From NCBI RefSeq assembly GCF_040939455.1, contig NC_134110.1, positions 99,663,001 to 99,727,000 on the forward strand: a stretch of DNA of 64,000 bases, in the 5' to 3' direction. Both the position numbers and the translations under genes were made by a program. The DNA is from Microcebus murinus. Its lineage: Eukaryota > Chordata > Mammalia > Primates > Cheirogaleidae. Shown here in pieces: positions 45,201-57,965 of this stretch. Within the stretch, counting starts at the first letter, position 1, and each line of letters opens with the position of its first letter. Below the pieces are notes generated by a model. That model worked only from the letters and a program-made list of their open reading frames with translations, ran no database searches and had not been told where the DNA came from.

Positions 45201-46604
45201 CTTTTCCACAAGATATCTTCCCACTGACCCTGGTATAGTGCTAATAATTTTTATATTACTCAGTCCTTCCAGGACTCAAGGCCTCTGCTGAAATGCACGT
45301 GCAGCTTGGCTGGGGAAGAGCCACAGCAGGAAAGCTCTACCTTATTGTCACTGGTTTCTCACTCGGGCAAGGCAGGTGTCCTGCAAACATTGTGTTGGGA
45401 CAGAGGGCCAGGGGAAAGTCTGTTGCAAAGGATGAAATCAATGTCGTGGAACATTCAGAAGTCAGGGTCAGTTTGAGAGCTTCAGCTGGCTAAAGGGTAA
45501 GAGAGGATGAGACCAGTCCAGGAGAAGCCTGAAGACAGGGGCCCTAGTCCGCTGTTGTGCTTGGGACCAGCGTCTCTACCTTGTGTTTCCTTTCATTCCT
45601 CGCTCTTTGATATGCCTTTGGGATAGGAAGATAAAGCAGAACTGCAAATGTTTTGTTGTGATTTCTTCAGAAAAGAATGTGTCGTGAATGCAAATATCTG
45701 TGTTCATATACCCCACCCAGCCTTGTTTGGTTTTTGAAAATAAATTAAGGAGGCTTAACAGTAATTTAATAACTAAAACTATGCTTTAAAGAATATATGT
45801 ATTTACTTTTGGATTTTCCAACTGTTGTATGGGGCTGAATTGTATTCAGTATAAAATAAAGCATAGAATCTACTGAGAAATCTCTTTGAATATATTTTTC
45901 CAACATCTGACAATAACCATTGTCACCCTTTCAATTGGAGGGCAGTGGTTTGCATATTATCACCCACGAAACAGTATAAGATAAAGAAAATTTAAGCTAA
46001 TTTTCCAAGTCTGTCTTTTTATTCAAGGACTGGTATTTCTCGATGATTGGCTGACCTAATTCTATGTCTGCACATACAAAGCAAGAAATAAGGCAATATT
46101 CTAGATAACTCAGAACAAAATTAACTTTTGCCTCAATTATTCTCTTCCTTTCAAGAGCAAAACTTTTAAGAGGTGAATTATGTGGACATATGTCACTTCT
46201 TCACCAGACACTGCATAGTGCAGGGAATGTGAATCTTATTTACCCTTCCTCTTGCCGTGGTAATTCTTGCCTCTTTTGTGTAACCTCCATGCGAAGATTT
46301 TCAGGGAAAAACACGGGTGAAGCCATGTCCTAGTTGTATTCAAAAGACTGGCGCCCCCCAGCTGCAACCAGCCCACCCAGGATAAAACAAGTGCCTGTCT
46401 GCTGTGGGTCAGGTTGGGGTTCAAAAGCTTGTGACCAGAAAGCAACAGGCGGTGAAGTGGCGCAGTCGGGAAGAATCGAGATTGACACTGTGCAGTCAGC
46501 GGGTGTGATCTGGCCTCCATCAGAGCTGTGCCACCCATAACATGCAGGGGTTTTTCCCTCCCAGGAGCTCCTGCCATTGCACCCATGACATGTGTGTGCG
46601 TGCC
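45201..46604. other. Unique intronic sequence, no gene seen
   Basis: No recognised repeat or exon. Confidence 0.4.
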
Positions 46605-46631
46605 CACACACACACACACACACACACACAC
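46605..46631. repeat. (CA)n microsatellite
   Basis: About 13 CA units preceded by 'tgtgtgtgcgtgcc', which can fold back on the CA run. Confidence 0.95.
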
Positions 46632-47484
46632 GCATCACTCCCAAGCCAAGAGGTGCATTCTAAGTCCCATTGTCACAGACAGCTGGTTTTCAACTAAGCC
46701 AGCTTCACTGCAAGTCCTTAAAAACCTTGAGGCCCTGGTCCGGCTCCAACCTCAGCCACTCTGCCATCCTTAGCCGATGGAAACGTTAGCGGATGCTGTG
46801 TAGGACTGTCAGGCCCCGGGCAGGAGCCCTGCTGCCACTCATCCCTGAGGGTGGGACCCCCTGAGGGGCTCTTCAAGGCAAGCCACTCTGGGGCTGATCT
46901 CCTCTTTGAGGAGCCCCCACGGATGTGCTGCAGCATTATTTGAAATCAGCCCAACTCAAACTATCCCCCAATTTTAGTAAAAACCCATCTAGTCTTTTTC
47001 AAGTAATGTGATAACAGAGAAAATCAGTTTTTATATATAGAAAAGACTCCTATTATCTCCACCAGGAATATGTGCGCTTCCAGAGGAAGGAAGGGACAGA
47101 ACTTTCCTCTCCCTCCTGGGCACCTCCCTCTGGCTCCAAAAGGGCTTCCTCAAGAGCAAAAAGTGTTCCCAAGAGTAACCCTGACCCCACACCGGCTCAC
47201 CCAGAGCAGCTTCAGAAAGCGAGGAGAGGAGGTCTCCCATGGGCCACCCTCACCCTGTCCGCACCCACCCAAATTTGGGAGTAAATGGCAACTGATCAGG
47301 GGTCCTTGCTTAGATATTGTTTAGATGTTGGTCCAGTGTCATCATTCTGCAAATACTGTTTTATGTCTTTATGAATTTCTACATCAGTCTAAAATTGTAT
47401 GTTATTCGAAAATACATCAGAATAGATTTGTCCTTTATTGGTAGGTTTTAGAAACCTAAGAAGCAACAGAATCACGTGGTGAAA

Positions 47485-47605
47485 AACACAGTGCAAGGGA
47501 GGGTGTTAGTCTCTGCTTGGCTATTAATCGGCTCTGTGGCTTTAGGTAAAACACTTCACTTCTCTGGACCTTCGTCTTTAAAATGAAGACACTGCATAGA
47601 GAGCT
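47485..47605 (+). mobile_element. MIR SINE relic
   Basis: 'ggtgttagtctctgcttggctattaatcggctctgtggctttaggtaaaacacttcacttctctggaccttcgtctttaaaatgaagac' follows the forward MIR order. Confidence 0.7.
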
Positions 47606-50600
47606 AGCATCAGATTCATAACCTTCAGGAAGAGACAGAAAGGAACTGAGAATGAGTGACACCAGACAGGGTTGTAAGGAAATAGGGCTTGATAGCAAAA
47701 GCTGGAGACATTTATATTTAAAATTTTAAGGCCAAATAAAACAGGTTGACAAATTCACTGCAAGGACCACCAAGGTGACCTTTTCACTAGATCTCTTTCT
47801 TGTTGCTGTCAGACATTCTAACCAGAAAAAATAATGTTTTGGTGCATTTCGGACTTTATAGAAACTATCATAGTTTTCTTCAAAAGTTCTTGTGCCTGTT
47901 GAATTTCATAATATTTCAAATTCAAAATTTCATTATTTGTTACTGCAATATTTTATTACACAAAAGCACTGTATTTCTCATTCCTCTGAATACCACCAAC
48001 AAAAAATTTCTAGAAATAGTAAGTTACAGTGTTGTTCTCTAGGTTTACTCCAAGGAAAGAGATTTATTTCTAGTGGGATTGGAGTCTGTCTAGACACTGA
48101 CTTCCCAGCAGGGAGTTTGGACTTTCCACACATTTGTCCTGGCGGGACGTTTAGCATAGCCACTGCACACTCTCCAGAACCCCCTTCAAAAATCGACCCT
48201 GACAAGGCCTAGCACTTTCTACACCCATCATTGTCCACGTGTATGGAAAACAAATGTCTGGCATGGAGGATGGCAGAAAGAACCAAAGAAAGAAAGATAT
48301 AATTCAGTCTGAAGTACAAGTAGAAGTACAAAAGGTGGCATTTATGGCCACCTTTTTTTCGGAACAAGGCGGTAGCTAAACAATAAGTTTGTGAGTTAAC
48401 TTCTTCCCAATGACAGCTCATAGGCTACAGGTTCGCTCTGTGAGCAGAATAGTCCCTGTAATCTAGATTTCTACCTGATTTTATTAGACCTCTCTTGCTA
48501 TTCCTGTCTGTCATTTAAAATGCACGCTCCTATTCCCATCTCCTCCTACAACATATGTAGAAATGCACTATAGACTTCAAAATCTTAGAATGAGGGCACA
48601 GATAGGAATCCAAATATATAACCCCAGTTACCTCTGACAAGGACGCTCAATGCAGCCACTGGGGAGTGTGCAGCTCTGCTGGTTGGCCAAGGGGACCAGA
48701 CAGAAGGATCTGCCTGTCTTTCTCCTAGGTAGGAGGGCTGGGTGACCAGAGGGCACAGGAGATCAGAAAAGGAGGAGAAAGCAGTCAAAGGTGGCCACAG
48801 GAGTCCAAAACAGAGACTCACCAAGGCTGGGAGGACACGGGGCACAAAACCTCCCAGGCTGGAGCAGCCCGGCACACCCAGGCTCTGGGAGGAGCACCGG
48901 GAGCCTCAGTGGCCCCGTTTGTTCCCACCCTCTTCGGCTTTTCCCCAGCACGTTAAGTATATGCTGAGCTCCATAAAAACTTCCACTCAAGGACAGCTAA
49001 GAGCCATGCGTACCTTTGTCTTTCTCAGCACAGTTCAGACAGGCTGCAGTTCTCAAAGCATTCATAAACACTAAGGGAAAATGAAGAGAAAATCATTTCA
49101 GAGAATACAGCCAAAATGTAAGTCAGTTTTCCAAATGACAGGTGTCAGGTCCTGCGGAAGCCAACAGGAGTAGCAAAGAACTCTACTAGACCCCAAATTC
49201 CCAATCTGTGACAGGTGCCACTCCTTTAATTCATCATGGGATACACCCACACCATCTTACTTCCCATCCATAGACGTGATCCGCCTAAATATCGTCTCTA
49301 AGAAATGCAAAAAGGAAATGAAAAGAAAAGAAAAAAATCTAGCTCAGACCTAGATACCCACACCTCCCCAATTCCAGTTTCCAACCTGGTGCCCACAACT
49401 GATTCCAGCTCGCCATGCCCCCACGCTATGGATTCCACCCTAGTCCTAGTCATCAGCTTTACACTCTTCTGAAAAGTTCTATGGAAAATGCAAATAAAGA
49501 CCCCACCCATAAGGATCAGGAAACTTCCTCTAAATCAAAATCGCAATATGAAAATATGTAATGAGCATTACGCAGCAATCTTTAAATTTGGGTTACACAA
49601 GAACCATCTCAGAACTTCATAAATGCAACCCCCTGAGACTCCCCACCCCGATCGTTCCGGTGCGATGTCTGAAGTGCACCCTAAGGGGCAAGAGATCCCC
49701 AGACCACACTTGGAGAAACGCCTCAACAGCACAGCCACCCGAGTCCCTCTGGGATCGTTTTCTCTGTAACGGTTGAGACAAGGTAAGAGGAAGAGGGAGC
49801 CAGCGAGCTGAGGCAGAGGGTGGCAGTAGGACAGTTTGAGAATTCCCAGCACATCAGATTCTCCCCGTGCTTCCAAATCTGTGGGCCTAATGTAAACTCC
49901 AAGAGGTTTCCATCCCAACAGTGAAGGGAAAGTCACAGAGGTCTGCAAGCTGGGTGGCCCAGACATATTTAAGTATTGCTTTAAACTCTGGAGTAGCTGC
50001 TTTGCATTTCCTGGTCCACTTCGTGTTCTCAAGCTTGCCCGCCTAGCTGCTGCACTGTTCTGTGAGTCTTGTGAGACCCTTCCTCCAAGGTGACTACTGA
50101 AGGCCTGATACCATGAGGAAATGACCAGAGAAATTTGAAGTCACGGTCTCAAAGGTAGACACAGTAGGAGAAGCAGCAAGCGGGTGATGCAGCGATGCAT
50201 CCACTGGGCCACACACAACTAGCCCTGGGCTCGCAGGCACTCGGCTGCTCAGCCTTCCCCTAGGGCTGCCTGATTAGGTCAATTCCAGGTGCCTGCCCCA
50301 AGGGAAGCAGGAATGTGATGGAGACGCACAGGGGCGTGCACTTGCACGCTGCCCCCCACTTCGGGTGCTAGATACTGCTCACATGCTTTATGCTCCACTT
50401 GCTCTGCCTGCAACCTGAGTGGGTAGAGCTCCTGAGCAGGTGTTTGTGGCAGCCGTCCTGAGGATGGCTCCCTTGGGAAGAAATGGCTCATTTTCTGCCA
50501 TCTGGTATCCCAGAGCACAGAGTGAGTGGTAGGCACTGTGATGACCATGCACCTTCAGAGGAGGTTAGGGGAGCAGGGAAGGAGAACTAGCCTACATGAG

Positions 50601-50814
50601 CGAGTCTGGTCCCTGAGGTTCACTAAACAGCCTCCTTGCACTGGCTGAGGGCTGAGGACCAAGGAGCAGACTCGGGCACTCTCCTCTCCAGCTGGTGGCT
50701 GTAGTACGGTGGGAGGGCTGTGCACAGCTGCAGCTGCAGCTCCTGGAGTGCCTGCTCACCTCCTCTGCTCTGCTACCTCACCCTACCTGCAGGGCCTCCC
50801 GGGGAGTAGCATGA
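47606..50814. other. Mostly unique intronic sequence, no gene seen
   Basis: No splice-supported exon. A MER5-like hAT fragment may lie at about 49595-49725 ('acacaagaaccatctcagaacttcataaatgcaaccccctgagac...cccagaccacacttggagaaacgcc'). Open frames such as 49568-50032 (-) lack family resemblance. Confidence 0.4.
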
Positions 50815-50945
50815 TCCTCACTCCAACATGAGCAAACTGAAGCACAGAGAAGGTGGACAATTTGCCAGGCTGCTTGCTACTAAGCGGATAAGTCAGTGTC
50901 CCAGCCTTGGTCCGTGGGACTCCACAACCCATACATTTCCTACTA
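50815..50945 (-). mobile_element. MIR SINE relic
   Basis: 'gatcctcactccaacatgagcaaactgaagcacagagaaggtggacaatttgccaggctgcttgctactaagcggataagtcagtgtcccagcc' parallels the reverse MIR core. Confidence 0.65.
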
Positions 50946-50948
50946 GGA

Positions 50949-51547
50949 CAGTCATTCACAAGCTTTTTGGGATCAGGATCCCTTTTCATTCTCAAAGATT
51001 ATTAAGGATCCAAAAGGCCTTTGTTTTCATTTCTAATATGGTAAATATATATATATTTTATATATATTTAATATATAAATATATAAATATAAATGTACAT
51101 ATAAATTTATATATTAATATATAAATTTGTATATATAATATATGTAAATATATATTTTTTACCATATTAGAAATTAAAACATAGAAATTTAAATACACAT
51201 TAATCCGTTCAAAATTAACAATAATAAAATTAGCCTTACATGTTAACAAAAGTAACTTATCTTATAAATAATAATTTGACTGTTGAAAACAAAGGGAATA
51301 ATGAGTATGACATTGCTTAGTATTTTTATAAATCTTTTTCACGTCTGGCTAATAACAGAAGATCCTTGTGTCTATTTCTGTATTCAATCTGTTGCGATGG
51401 CATCACACAGCCTCTAAAAATCTCCAGTGGGTAAGTCATGAGGAAAAATGTCTTAGAATTATCATGAAAACAATTTCTATCTCCAAGTCCCCTTGGAAGG
51501 GTGTCTGGGCCCCCAGAGGTGTGCTGACCACACTTTGAGAACCGCTG
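50949..51547. mobile_element. hAT-Charlie-like DNA transposon relic
   Basis: The 5' end 'cagtcattcacaagctttttgggatcaggatccc' and the 3' end 'gtgtgctgaccacactttgagaaccgctg' are imperfect inverted repeats of the 'cagtggttctcaaac' type. The interior has the recalled family phrases 'aaagattattaaggatcc', 'accatattagaaattaaaac' and 'attcaatctgttgcgatg'. No 8-bp duplication remains. An AT-rich expansion at about 51036-51150 interrupts it. Confidence 0.65.
51029..51174. repeat. AT-rich inverted repeat
   Basis: 'atttctaatatggtaaatatata' at 51029-51051 is nearly the reverse complement of 'tatattttttaccatattagaaat' at 51151-51174. The 100 bases between are almost pure A/T with TATA/ATAT runs. The whole can extrude as a large hairpin. 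Confidence 0.85.
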
Positions 51548-53457
51548 CGCCACGTTCCCCCGCGTGGAAAGAGGCTGGGTCTGCGGTGTGTGGCCCGGCT
51601 GGGCTCGCTGGGAGCAGCTTCACTGACGCAGGCAAGACACGTGGGGCATGAGCCACCATGCGGGTGGGTCCTAGTAACATGTCGCGTTACGGAACTCAGG
51701 ATTGAGGTTTCCTCTAAGGATAGGATGGTGTCTCGTTTGCCAATCTGAGAACACAAGAGTGACTCTGCCACTCTCGTGGTGCCCACAGGGCTGCATTTCT
51801 TAGAAACTCGGGTTACCACTCCCTGGGAGGCCACACACAGATCCTTCCCCACCAGACCTGACCCTGCCACAAGCCCCATCCTTTGAGTATCGGTCTCTGC
51901 AGCTCATGTTCGAAATGATTAGAGGCTTTTACTATGATTCAAAGTGCTGCTTTTAATTTTCACTATGAAAATATAGACCTTTATGTGTCAATAGTGGGCA
52001 TTCCCTACCTTTGTTCTTCTGTGGGTTTGAGCAGAGTCAGGGTAGCATTTGAGATAATGACTGTCGTCAAAATGACTATTCCAGCAAGAGAAGCAGATGG
52101 GGCCAGGCCCAGGTGCACAAGCTGGAACCAGATGGATGGAGATGAGAACCTGGCCGGAGATGCACAGGACATGGGAAGGGGGCCGGAGCCACAGGCCTGA
52201 GTCGGGCTGCTGAACGCTGGTCAGGAAAACAGACCCTGCCGCTTCGGCCCACGGTCAGGAGCATCACAAGTCAGAAGGAGCAGGCAGGCCTCGGTCCCCA
52301 TCCTAGAACACTTCCTATGAGTGAGCCTCTTGGATCCCAGCAGGGCCCTGGTTGCTGGTTACTCCACCTAAACACTGTCCTGTCCCTGCAGAATATATCT
52401 AACATCCTTTCTATGATAGAGTGATTGTACTTACTTAACTTTATCAGTAGTTAGTTTTTGTTGACTTTTTAAAATAATATGTCAGCTTTAAGCACCCACG
52501 GAATGTGCATTCTTATTTGAACTGCCGCTTTCATTAACTTTGTAAATTTTGTCCTCAGAGTCAAAAATGATCTCAATTGATTGCTTGGGTTTTTAAATAT
52601 TGATAGTTTTTCTAACTTTTTTACATTGTCTCACTTTACAGGTAGGCTACTTCTATGGGAAGGGTCTATAATTTTAGTAAGATAAATAAGTTACAAGTAA
52701 CTTGTTCAAACTCTGCCTTCTGGGCAACTGTCAGTGAAGGGCAAATAAAAAATAAATAGGCTTACCTTCAGAAACACATCATCTGATAGCAGACAAGCAT
52801 TAGCCCTTTGGCAGTCAGCCATAATTTTACGGCTGGCAATTCAACAACGAAAAGGTTGCGGTTCTGTTTGTCTGAGCCTGTGTTAATTGGTCAAGTGTTA
52901 TGGAGCATCACCGTGGGCAAGGGAAGGCAAGCCGCCCGCGGAGACAGCCCAGCCTGCTTCTGAGGGCTCAGTGCATGCTCTGGCAGAACTTCCGAGAGCT
53001 GGCCTCCCACCCCACAACTGTCTTCCATCATACCTTCTTCCTCCTTGTCTTTTCCTCCCTCTCTCCCTCGTTCATTCAATCAACACTTAGTAAGCACCTT
53101 TAGCAGTTAGGAAGTCTGCTTTTCTCCAGGGAAAAGCTTACAGTGTTGCCTGCTGAGCCCTGGCAAGTATCAGTTCATATGACGCCCAGGGCAGCCCTGG
53201 CTTCACCCCTCCAGCTAGACCCCAACACCGGCCCTTTATTACTCACTCTTCTGAGACCCCTTTATGCCCTGGACCTGCGTGCTACAGCCTTGAGGAAGGA
53301 GGAAAGCAGAGAAAAGGCCAGGAGCCATTTCCAAAAGAGTGTACATGAATAAGAACATATATATTTTTATTGCCTTAAACTATTTTACAATGTCCTCATA
53401 TCCTCAAAATACTAACACTCTGTTTCTCTTGGTACCTGTTAACATTGGGAAGGTTAC
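51548..53457. other. Unique intronic sequence, no gene seen
   Basis: No recognised exon or clear repeat family. Confidence 0.4.
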
Positions 53458-53600
53458 GTGTGTGTGTGTGTGTGTGTGTGGTGTGTAGATACATATAGAT
53501 AACAGATAAGAAAGATATGATTGATAGTTATGGTAGATAATATATAGTAGTGAATAGAGAAGATAGCTAGATAACCACATGACACATAGAATCACTACAT
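53458..53600. repeat. (GT)n microsatellite with degenerate GATA-like tail
   Basis: About 14 GT units (53458-53486), then 'agatacatatagataacagataagaaagatatgattgatag...tagatagctag'-type degenerate repeats to about 53575. Confidence 0.9.
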
Positions 53601-55525
53601 TTTATACAAGAATTCTCAGAGTACAATCCCTTTGTCCCTCGATAGGGGACCAGAGAATTAACCTGAAGGCTTATTTAGCAACTGTGATCAACAGCAAACC
53701 TGGTCAAATGCCCCTGTATGTTTAACTCCAATTGTGCCTTGTGTATTTGGGGGCAGCAATAGTACCATTTCCCCAGGAACTTCCAGTCTGAAAATAAAAC
53801 AAGTAAGCAAACATCTATTTTCATGTTAACTACAGAAATGCCCTTCTGTCCATTTATCTTCCTAATCCATTCCTTTAATTTCTGTGATCTATACATATCA
53901 AGTTCAACAGTTCAAATGCCTGAACCTGCTCAGCCTAAGCACGCTCCATTCCTTTATGGGAGGGCTTTGACCAAAGCTTTGGCTCTGGATTCCTGCTTGT
54001 CTTGCTGGCTGCTTTTTATAGAGGAGGAAAAGAAAATGGGTATCTAAGGGCTGAGAGAAGCACAACAATTCTTGCCAAGGCATTCACCTGTCCATCACAG
54101 TGGATGTACAGACTGTGTTTGGATTCCACTTCACTCACCGGGTATATTAATGGTAACTCCTACCTGACAATGCGACAGGCGCAGATTGCGTCTTTGATGC
54201 TGCGTTATTCCGAGGCTTCATGTGATTTGACATCTTTGCAAAATGCCTGTCTTGCCACAACGAAGAAAACATCTGGTACAATTTGTGCAAGAATTTTGAT
54301 GCCTTAATACACCTGATGATTTAGACATTCTTTTGAAGTGCTTCTCTGCTTGTGAGAATAAGGAGCAGTTTGCCTGAGACACCAGTGCTTTCCCAGCTCT
54401 CTTCTTACCTGTCGGACCAGAGGGGAAACCCTCCCAGCTTCTGTGGAAGTCAAGCCATCAGTATTGTCAGGGTCACATTGGATGCATGTAGCAAAGAATC
54501 AGGCCTGACACTCAGGATGGGCAAGCTGAGAGAGGGGCCAGAGAATGGACAAGGAAACCTACCAGCAGTAGACAGGGAAGCCATCACCCACACTGGGACT
54601 TGCTCCTGAGTTTCAATGATAGTGATGATGGCAACCGTCAGCATAACTAGCTGCCCTTCATTGTTTGCTTCCTCAAATCATAAATAATCCCATCACCTGT
54701 TGTAGGGTGAGGAGAGCCAGGGAGGCCAGCACGAGATGCTGCGGGTGTACAGCAGCAGGTTGAGAGCCAGCAGCATTCTAACTCAGCACGCGTGTGGTAT
54801 GTGGCTCGAGCAGGGCTTGGCGAGGCCTGATCACCTGGTGAGGAGTCTGCAGACCCGTAGGTGGTTGTCATTCCTGCTGCTCTTCAGTCCCCACATTCCT
54901 TTACTATTCCAGACTCCAGGTAGTCAGCAGAAGGAGGTGAGTTTGGGACACACTTAATCTAAAAAGAGTCTGATTTGTGCAAAATGGAGTAGTTTTACAG
55001 TCACAGTTTCACTGCTGCCACTTCGGTGGCATGTTCAGAGGTCTCCATCAAATGAGAATGTGGGAACTAGGCCTCCAGGGCGTCCCGGCTGACTTCCTTC
55101 CTTCTAAGCGAGCTCTTTCGTCTGCGCGCAGAGCTGACCAGCATCTGGACTGCGCAGCGATGGGTATCCTCAGAGCCGTGTGATTCTGAGTTGTAAGCAA
55201 AACAAATGTGGCTTTTACACTTTTAATCAGTTTTCAATTGATCCGTTGACCCCTGGCTCAGCAGTGAGATGTCTGTGTTCCTTCAGACTCTGAGTGTGTA
55301 ACATCTGATCCAAGGCATGGCTTTGGAGAAGAGTGATTTGACAGTAATAAAACTTGTACGATGTATTTAACTATTAATAATATGACAGTGAAGAAAATCC
55401 AGAAATTAATGTAAAAGTTGATCTCTGATTTACCAATACAGCTGCAGTTATCAAAACCTGAGTGCCTCTCTAATTGCATCTTTTCTTCCAGCCTCTCAAT
55501 TCAGTGTCAGATAATGATTAAAAAT
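53601..55525. other. Unique intronic sequence, no gene seen
   Basis: No recognised exon, RNA or repeat. The segment at about 54060-54310 is free of low-complexity sequence and could be tested for conservation. Confidence 0.4.
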
Positions 55526-55529
55526 AATA

Positions 55530-55690
55530 GTCCCCACCACATCTCAGCATTACCTGTACAGACACCATGTCAGGGCTACACTATAAGGCACATGATGTTC
55601 CCATCTCATTGCACAGATGAAACTGGGCCCCCTGCCCCGTGCCCAGCATCCCACAGATCATATATAGAAATCTGTTCACCCACCTGATAG
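55530..55690 (-). mobile_element. MIR SINE relic
   Basis: 'gtcagggctacactataaggcacatgatgttcccatctcattgcacagatgaaactgggccccctgccccgtgcccagcatcccacagatc' resembles the reverse MIR core. Confidence 0.55.
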
Positions 55691-55799
55691 AAAGGCCTAG
55701 GTCTGCCTGGCCCCAGGTCTCACCAAGGTCTTACCTACTTTCTGCTCTCCTGCCAAGGAGCCTTCACACAGAATTGTACATGGGGGCCAATAAGCACTT

Positions 55800-55985
55800 G
55801 GTCCCAGCCCTATCTTTTGTGAGCTCTGTGATTTAGGGCAAATTATTTAATGCTTCTGAGCTTCATTTGCCTCAGCTATAAATTAGGAACAATCACACCT
55901 ACCTATTGTTGTAAAGGTCAGTGGGGAGCACTAGTGTCTAACATGTTACGTGGTAAGTGATACTCAGTGTCTATTACAGGAATGA
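55800..55985 (+). mobile_element. MIR SINE relic
   Basis: 'cagccctatcttttgtgagctctgtgatttagggcaaattatttaatgcttctgagcttcatttgcctcagctataaattaggaacaatcacacctacctattgttgtaaaggtcagtggggagc' follows the forward MIR order. Confidence 0.8.
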
Positions 55986-56589
55986 AGGAGAGAATGAGAG
56001 AAAAAGTGAGACTCTGATTCATTTCACTTATTTATTAGAGTCAGTAAATGTAAAGGGCAGGGAGGAAGACAGGGAATCATCGTTAACTCAAATATTCAAT
56101 AGGTACATTGTTGGAATTATCCAATAGTTTATAGGGATTGTTAGTAGAAAAGGATTCACATGTTTTTGTCTTTGTCCATGTCTAAAATCTTGCAACCAGG
56201 AAACCAGAAAGATGAAAAAGGACATTTATTCTTCTCTTGGCCTCTCTCTCTGGCCAGCAAACATCATCATCACTCACCAGGGGATTCTGTGAGGTCCCAA
56301 GGAGGCTGCAGAACTCCAGCAAACAACCTCCATGCCACAGGGCACCTGGGTTGCTGGCACGCACCTGGAGGGAGGCACCCACCCCACACTGACCATGGTC
56401 AGAAAGGACCACAGGAGGCCAGTCTCATGGAGAGAACTCAGGTTTTTAAAATGTGTTCATGTTCTGATGAGGGGGCAGAGGAGTTGCCAGTGGAAGGGGA
56501 AAGTTGTCAGGACTTGAGCTGAGCTATTGATACTCACCCCCATAAATTATCTCCCTGTGGAGGGAGGAGAAGGAAATCCAGGTGTCTTG
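55986..56589. other. Unique intronic sequence, no gene seen
   Basis: No clear repeat or exon. The 120-codon frame at 56160-56522 has no family resemblance. Confidence 0.4.
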
Positions 56590-56885
56590 GGCCAGGCACG
56601 GTGGCTCACACCTGTAATCCTAGCACTTTGGGAGGCTAAGGTAGGAGAACCGCTTGAGGCCAGGAGTCAGAGACTAACATGAGCAAGAAAGAGACCTCAT
56701 CTTTTCAAAAAATAGAAAAATTAGCTAGGCATGGTGGTCTGCATCTGTAATCCCAGCTACTCAGGAGGCTGAGGGAGGCAGATTGCTTGAGCCCAGGAGT
56801 TTGAGATTGCAGTGAGCTATGATGAGGTCACTGCACTCCAGCCTGGGTGACAGAGTGAGTTCCTGTATGAAAGAAAAAAAAAAAA
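56590..56885 (+). mobile_element. Full-length Alu dimer, strepsirrhine-like
   Basis: Starts 'ggccaggcacggtggctcacacctgtaatcctagcactttggg', with A/B-box region of the 7SL type. The left arm ends 'catgagcaagaaagagacctcat', a 'gagcaagagcgagac' variant I associate with lemur/galago Alus. The right arm 'ggcatggtggtctgcatctgtaatcccagc...gcactccagcctgggtgacagagtgag' ends in an A12-rich tail. Flanks 'aatccaggtgtcttg' and 'aatcctggcatttg' may be a decayed target-site duplication. Confidence 0.93.
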
Positions 56886-57079
56886 TCCTGGCATTTGATT
56901 ATAGAGTTACAGTGATCACTAAAGCAATTTTCAATACCCCACCTGAGAATTACAGACTTAGAAGAGCTTCAGTGTCTCCCGTAGGCCCCACTATCCACAG
57001 CTGCCACCCTAGTGTGAGGGACCCTGCCTAGCATTCGTGGGTCTGATAAACCAAGAGGCAGCTATTCACAGAGTGGAGC

Positions 57080-57265
57080 AGGGTGGAGCTTCGGGTCAAA
57101 AATACTGGGCTCAACACCCCACACCACCACACATCTGCTTCCTGTGTCATCCCCGGGGAGTTTCTGAGCCTCTTTGAGACTCAGTTTCCCTTTTTACAAT
57201 ATGTTTTAAAATGCCTACCTCCAGGGTTCTTATGAGGACTGAGTAAGAAGACATTCATGGATATC
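57080..57265 (+). mobile_element. MIR SINE relic
   Basis: 'gggctcaacaccccacaccaccacacatctgcttcctgtgtcatccccggggagtttctgagcctctttgagactcagtttccctttttacaatatgttttaaaatgcctacctccagggttcttatgaggactgag' matches MIR core and 3' part. Confidence 0.75.
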
Positions 57266-57829
57266 TGGGTACCAGTAGAGGCTCAGGAAATAGACTGTCC
57301 CTAAGGAGATCAAGCACTGCAAAGGCCGCTTTCTTCTTGTTAAATATTTCAGTTAAAAGGTCTCATTGAATTTGGTTCCATATCGGGATTTTTGCTTTTA
57401 TTTTTGCTTTTACACTTTCAAACAGGAGTATCACTGTGTCCATTCTTTCATGAGAGACAAAACACAGGCCAAGAGAGGCCTCGGTGGGACCTTGAAACTA
57501 GGGCAACTGCCCCCATTTCATGATGTATTTATTCGTGCTGTCCACGTGTCACTAACCTGAAGACACGATACCTCCTTCAAAAGTATCCCCACTGCCTACC
57601 CAGATTAGTGGCTTAGGAAGTGAAGGTATGAATGAAGAGTTGCTTCAGTAACAAAGCAAGATAGAGTTCAATCATATTTCTGGTCCCTATTACATCAGCA
57701 CAGGAAGAGAGCAAGTGATCAGTAGAAAAAATGATGAGAGGTACAAAACAAGACCCTTCAAGTAAGGGGAAAGAAACGTTTTTTTGAGGGTCAAGTATTT
57801 ATCACAAACTCTCCATTGCCCCTCCCAGC

Positions 57830-57965
57830 AATCCTTGGAAGTTAATATCATCATACTGATTTGTCTTCCAATAAGAATGCTGCCCAAAGAAGTAGAAGAA
57901 TTTGCCCAAACTTACACTACTAGAAAATGGCAGACCCAGGCCACACAGGAAGATAAAGCATGATG
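57830..57965 (-). mobile_element. MIR SINE relic
   Basis: 'ttaatatcatcatactgatttgtcttccaataagaatgctgcccaaagaagtagaagaatttgcccaaacttacactactagaaaatggcagacccaggcc' follows the reverse MIR order. Confidence 0.6.

Noticed and set aside
46605..46631. CA/TG region as a possible repeat-array system such as CRISPR
   Set aside because: It is a simple dinucleotide microsatellite. No spaced direct repeats exist, and the window is vertebrate nuclear DNA.
49568..50032. A 154-codon minus-strand frame
   Set aside because: No recognisable domain and possible overlap with a MER5-like fragment. It lacks initiation context and splice support.
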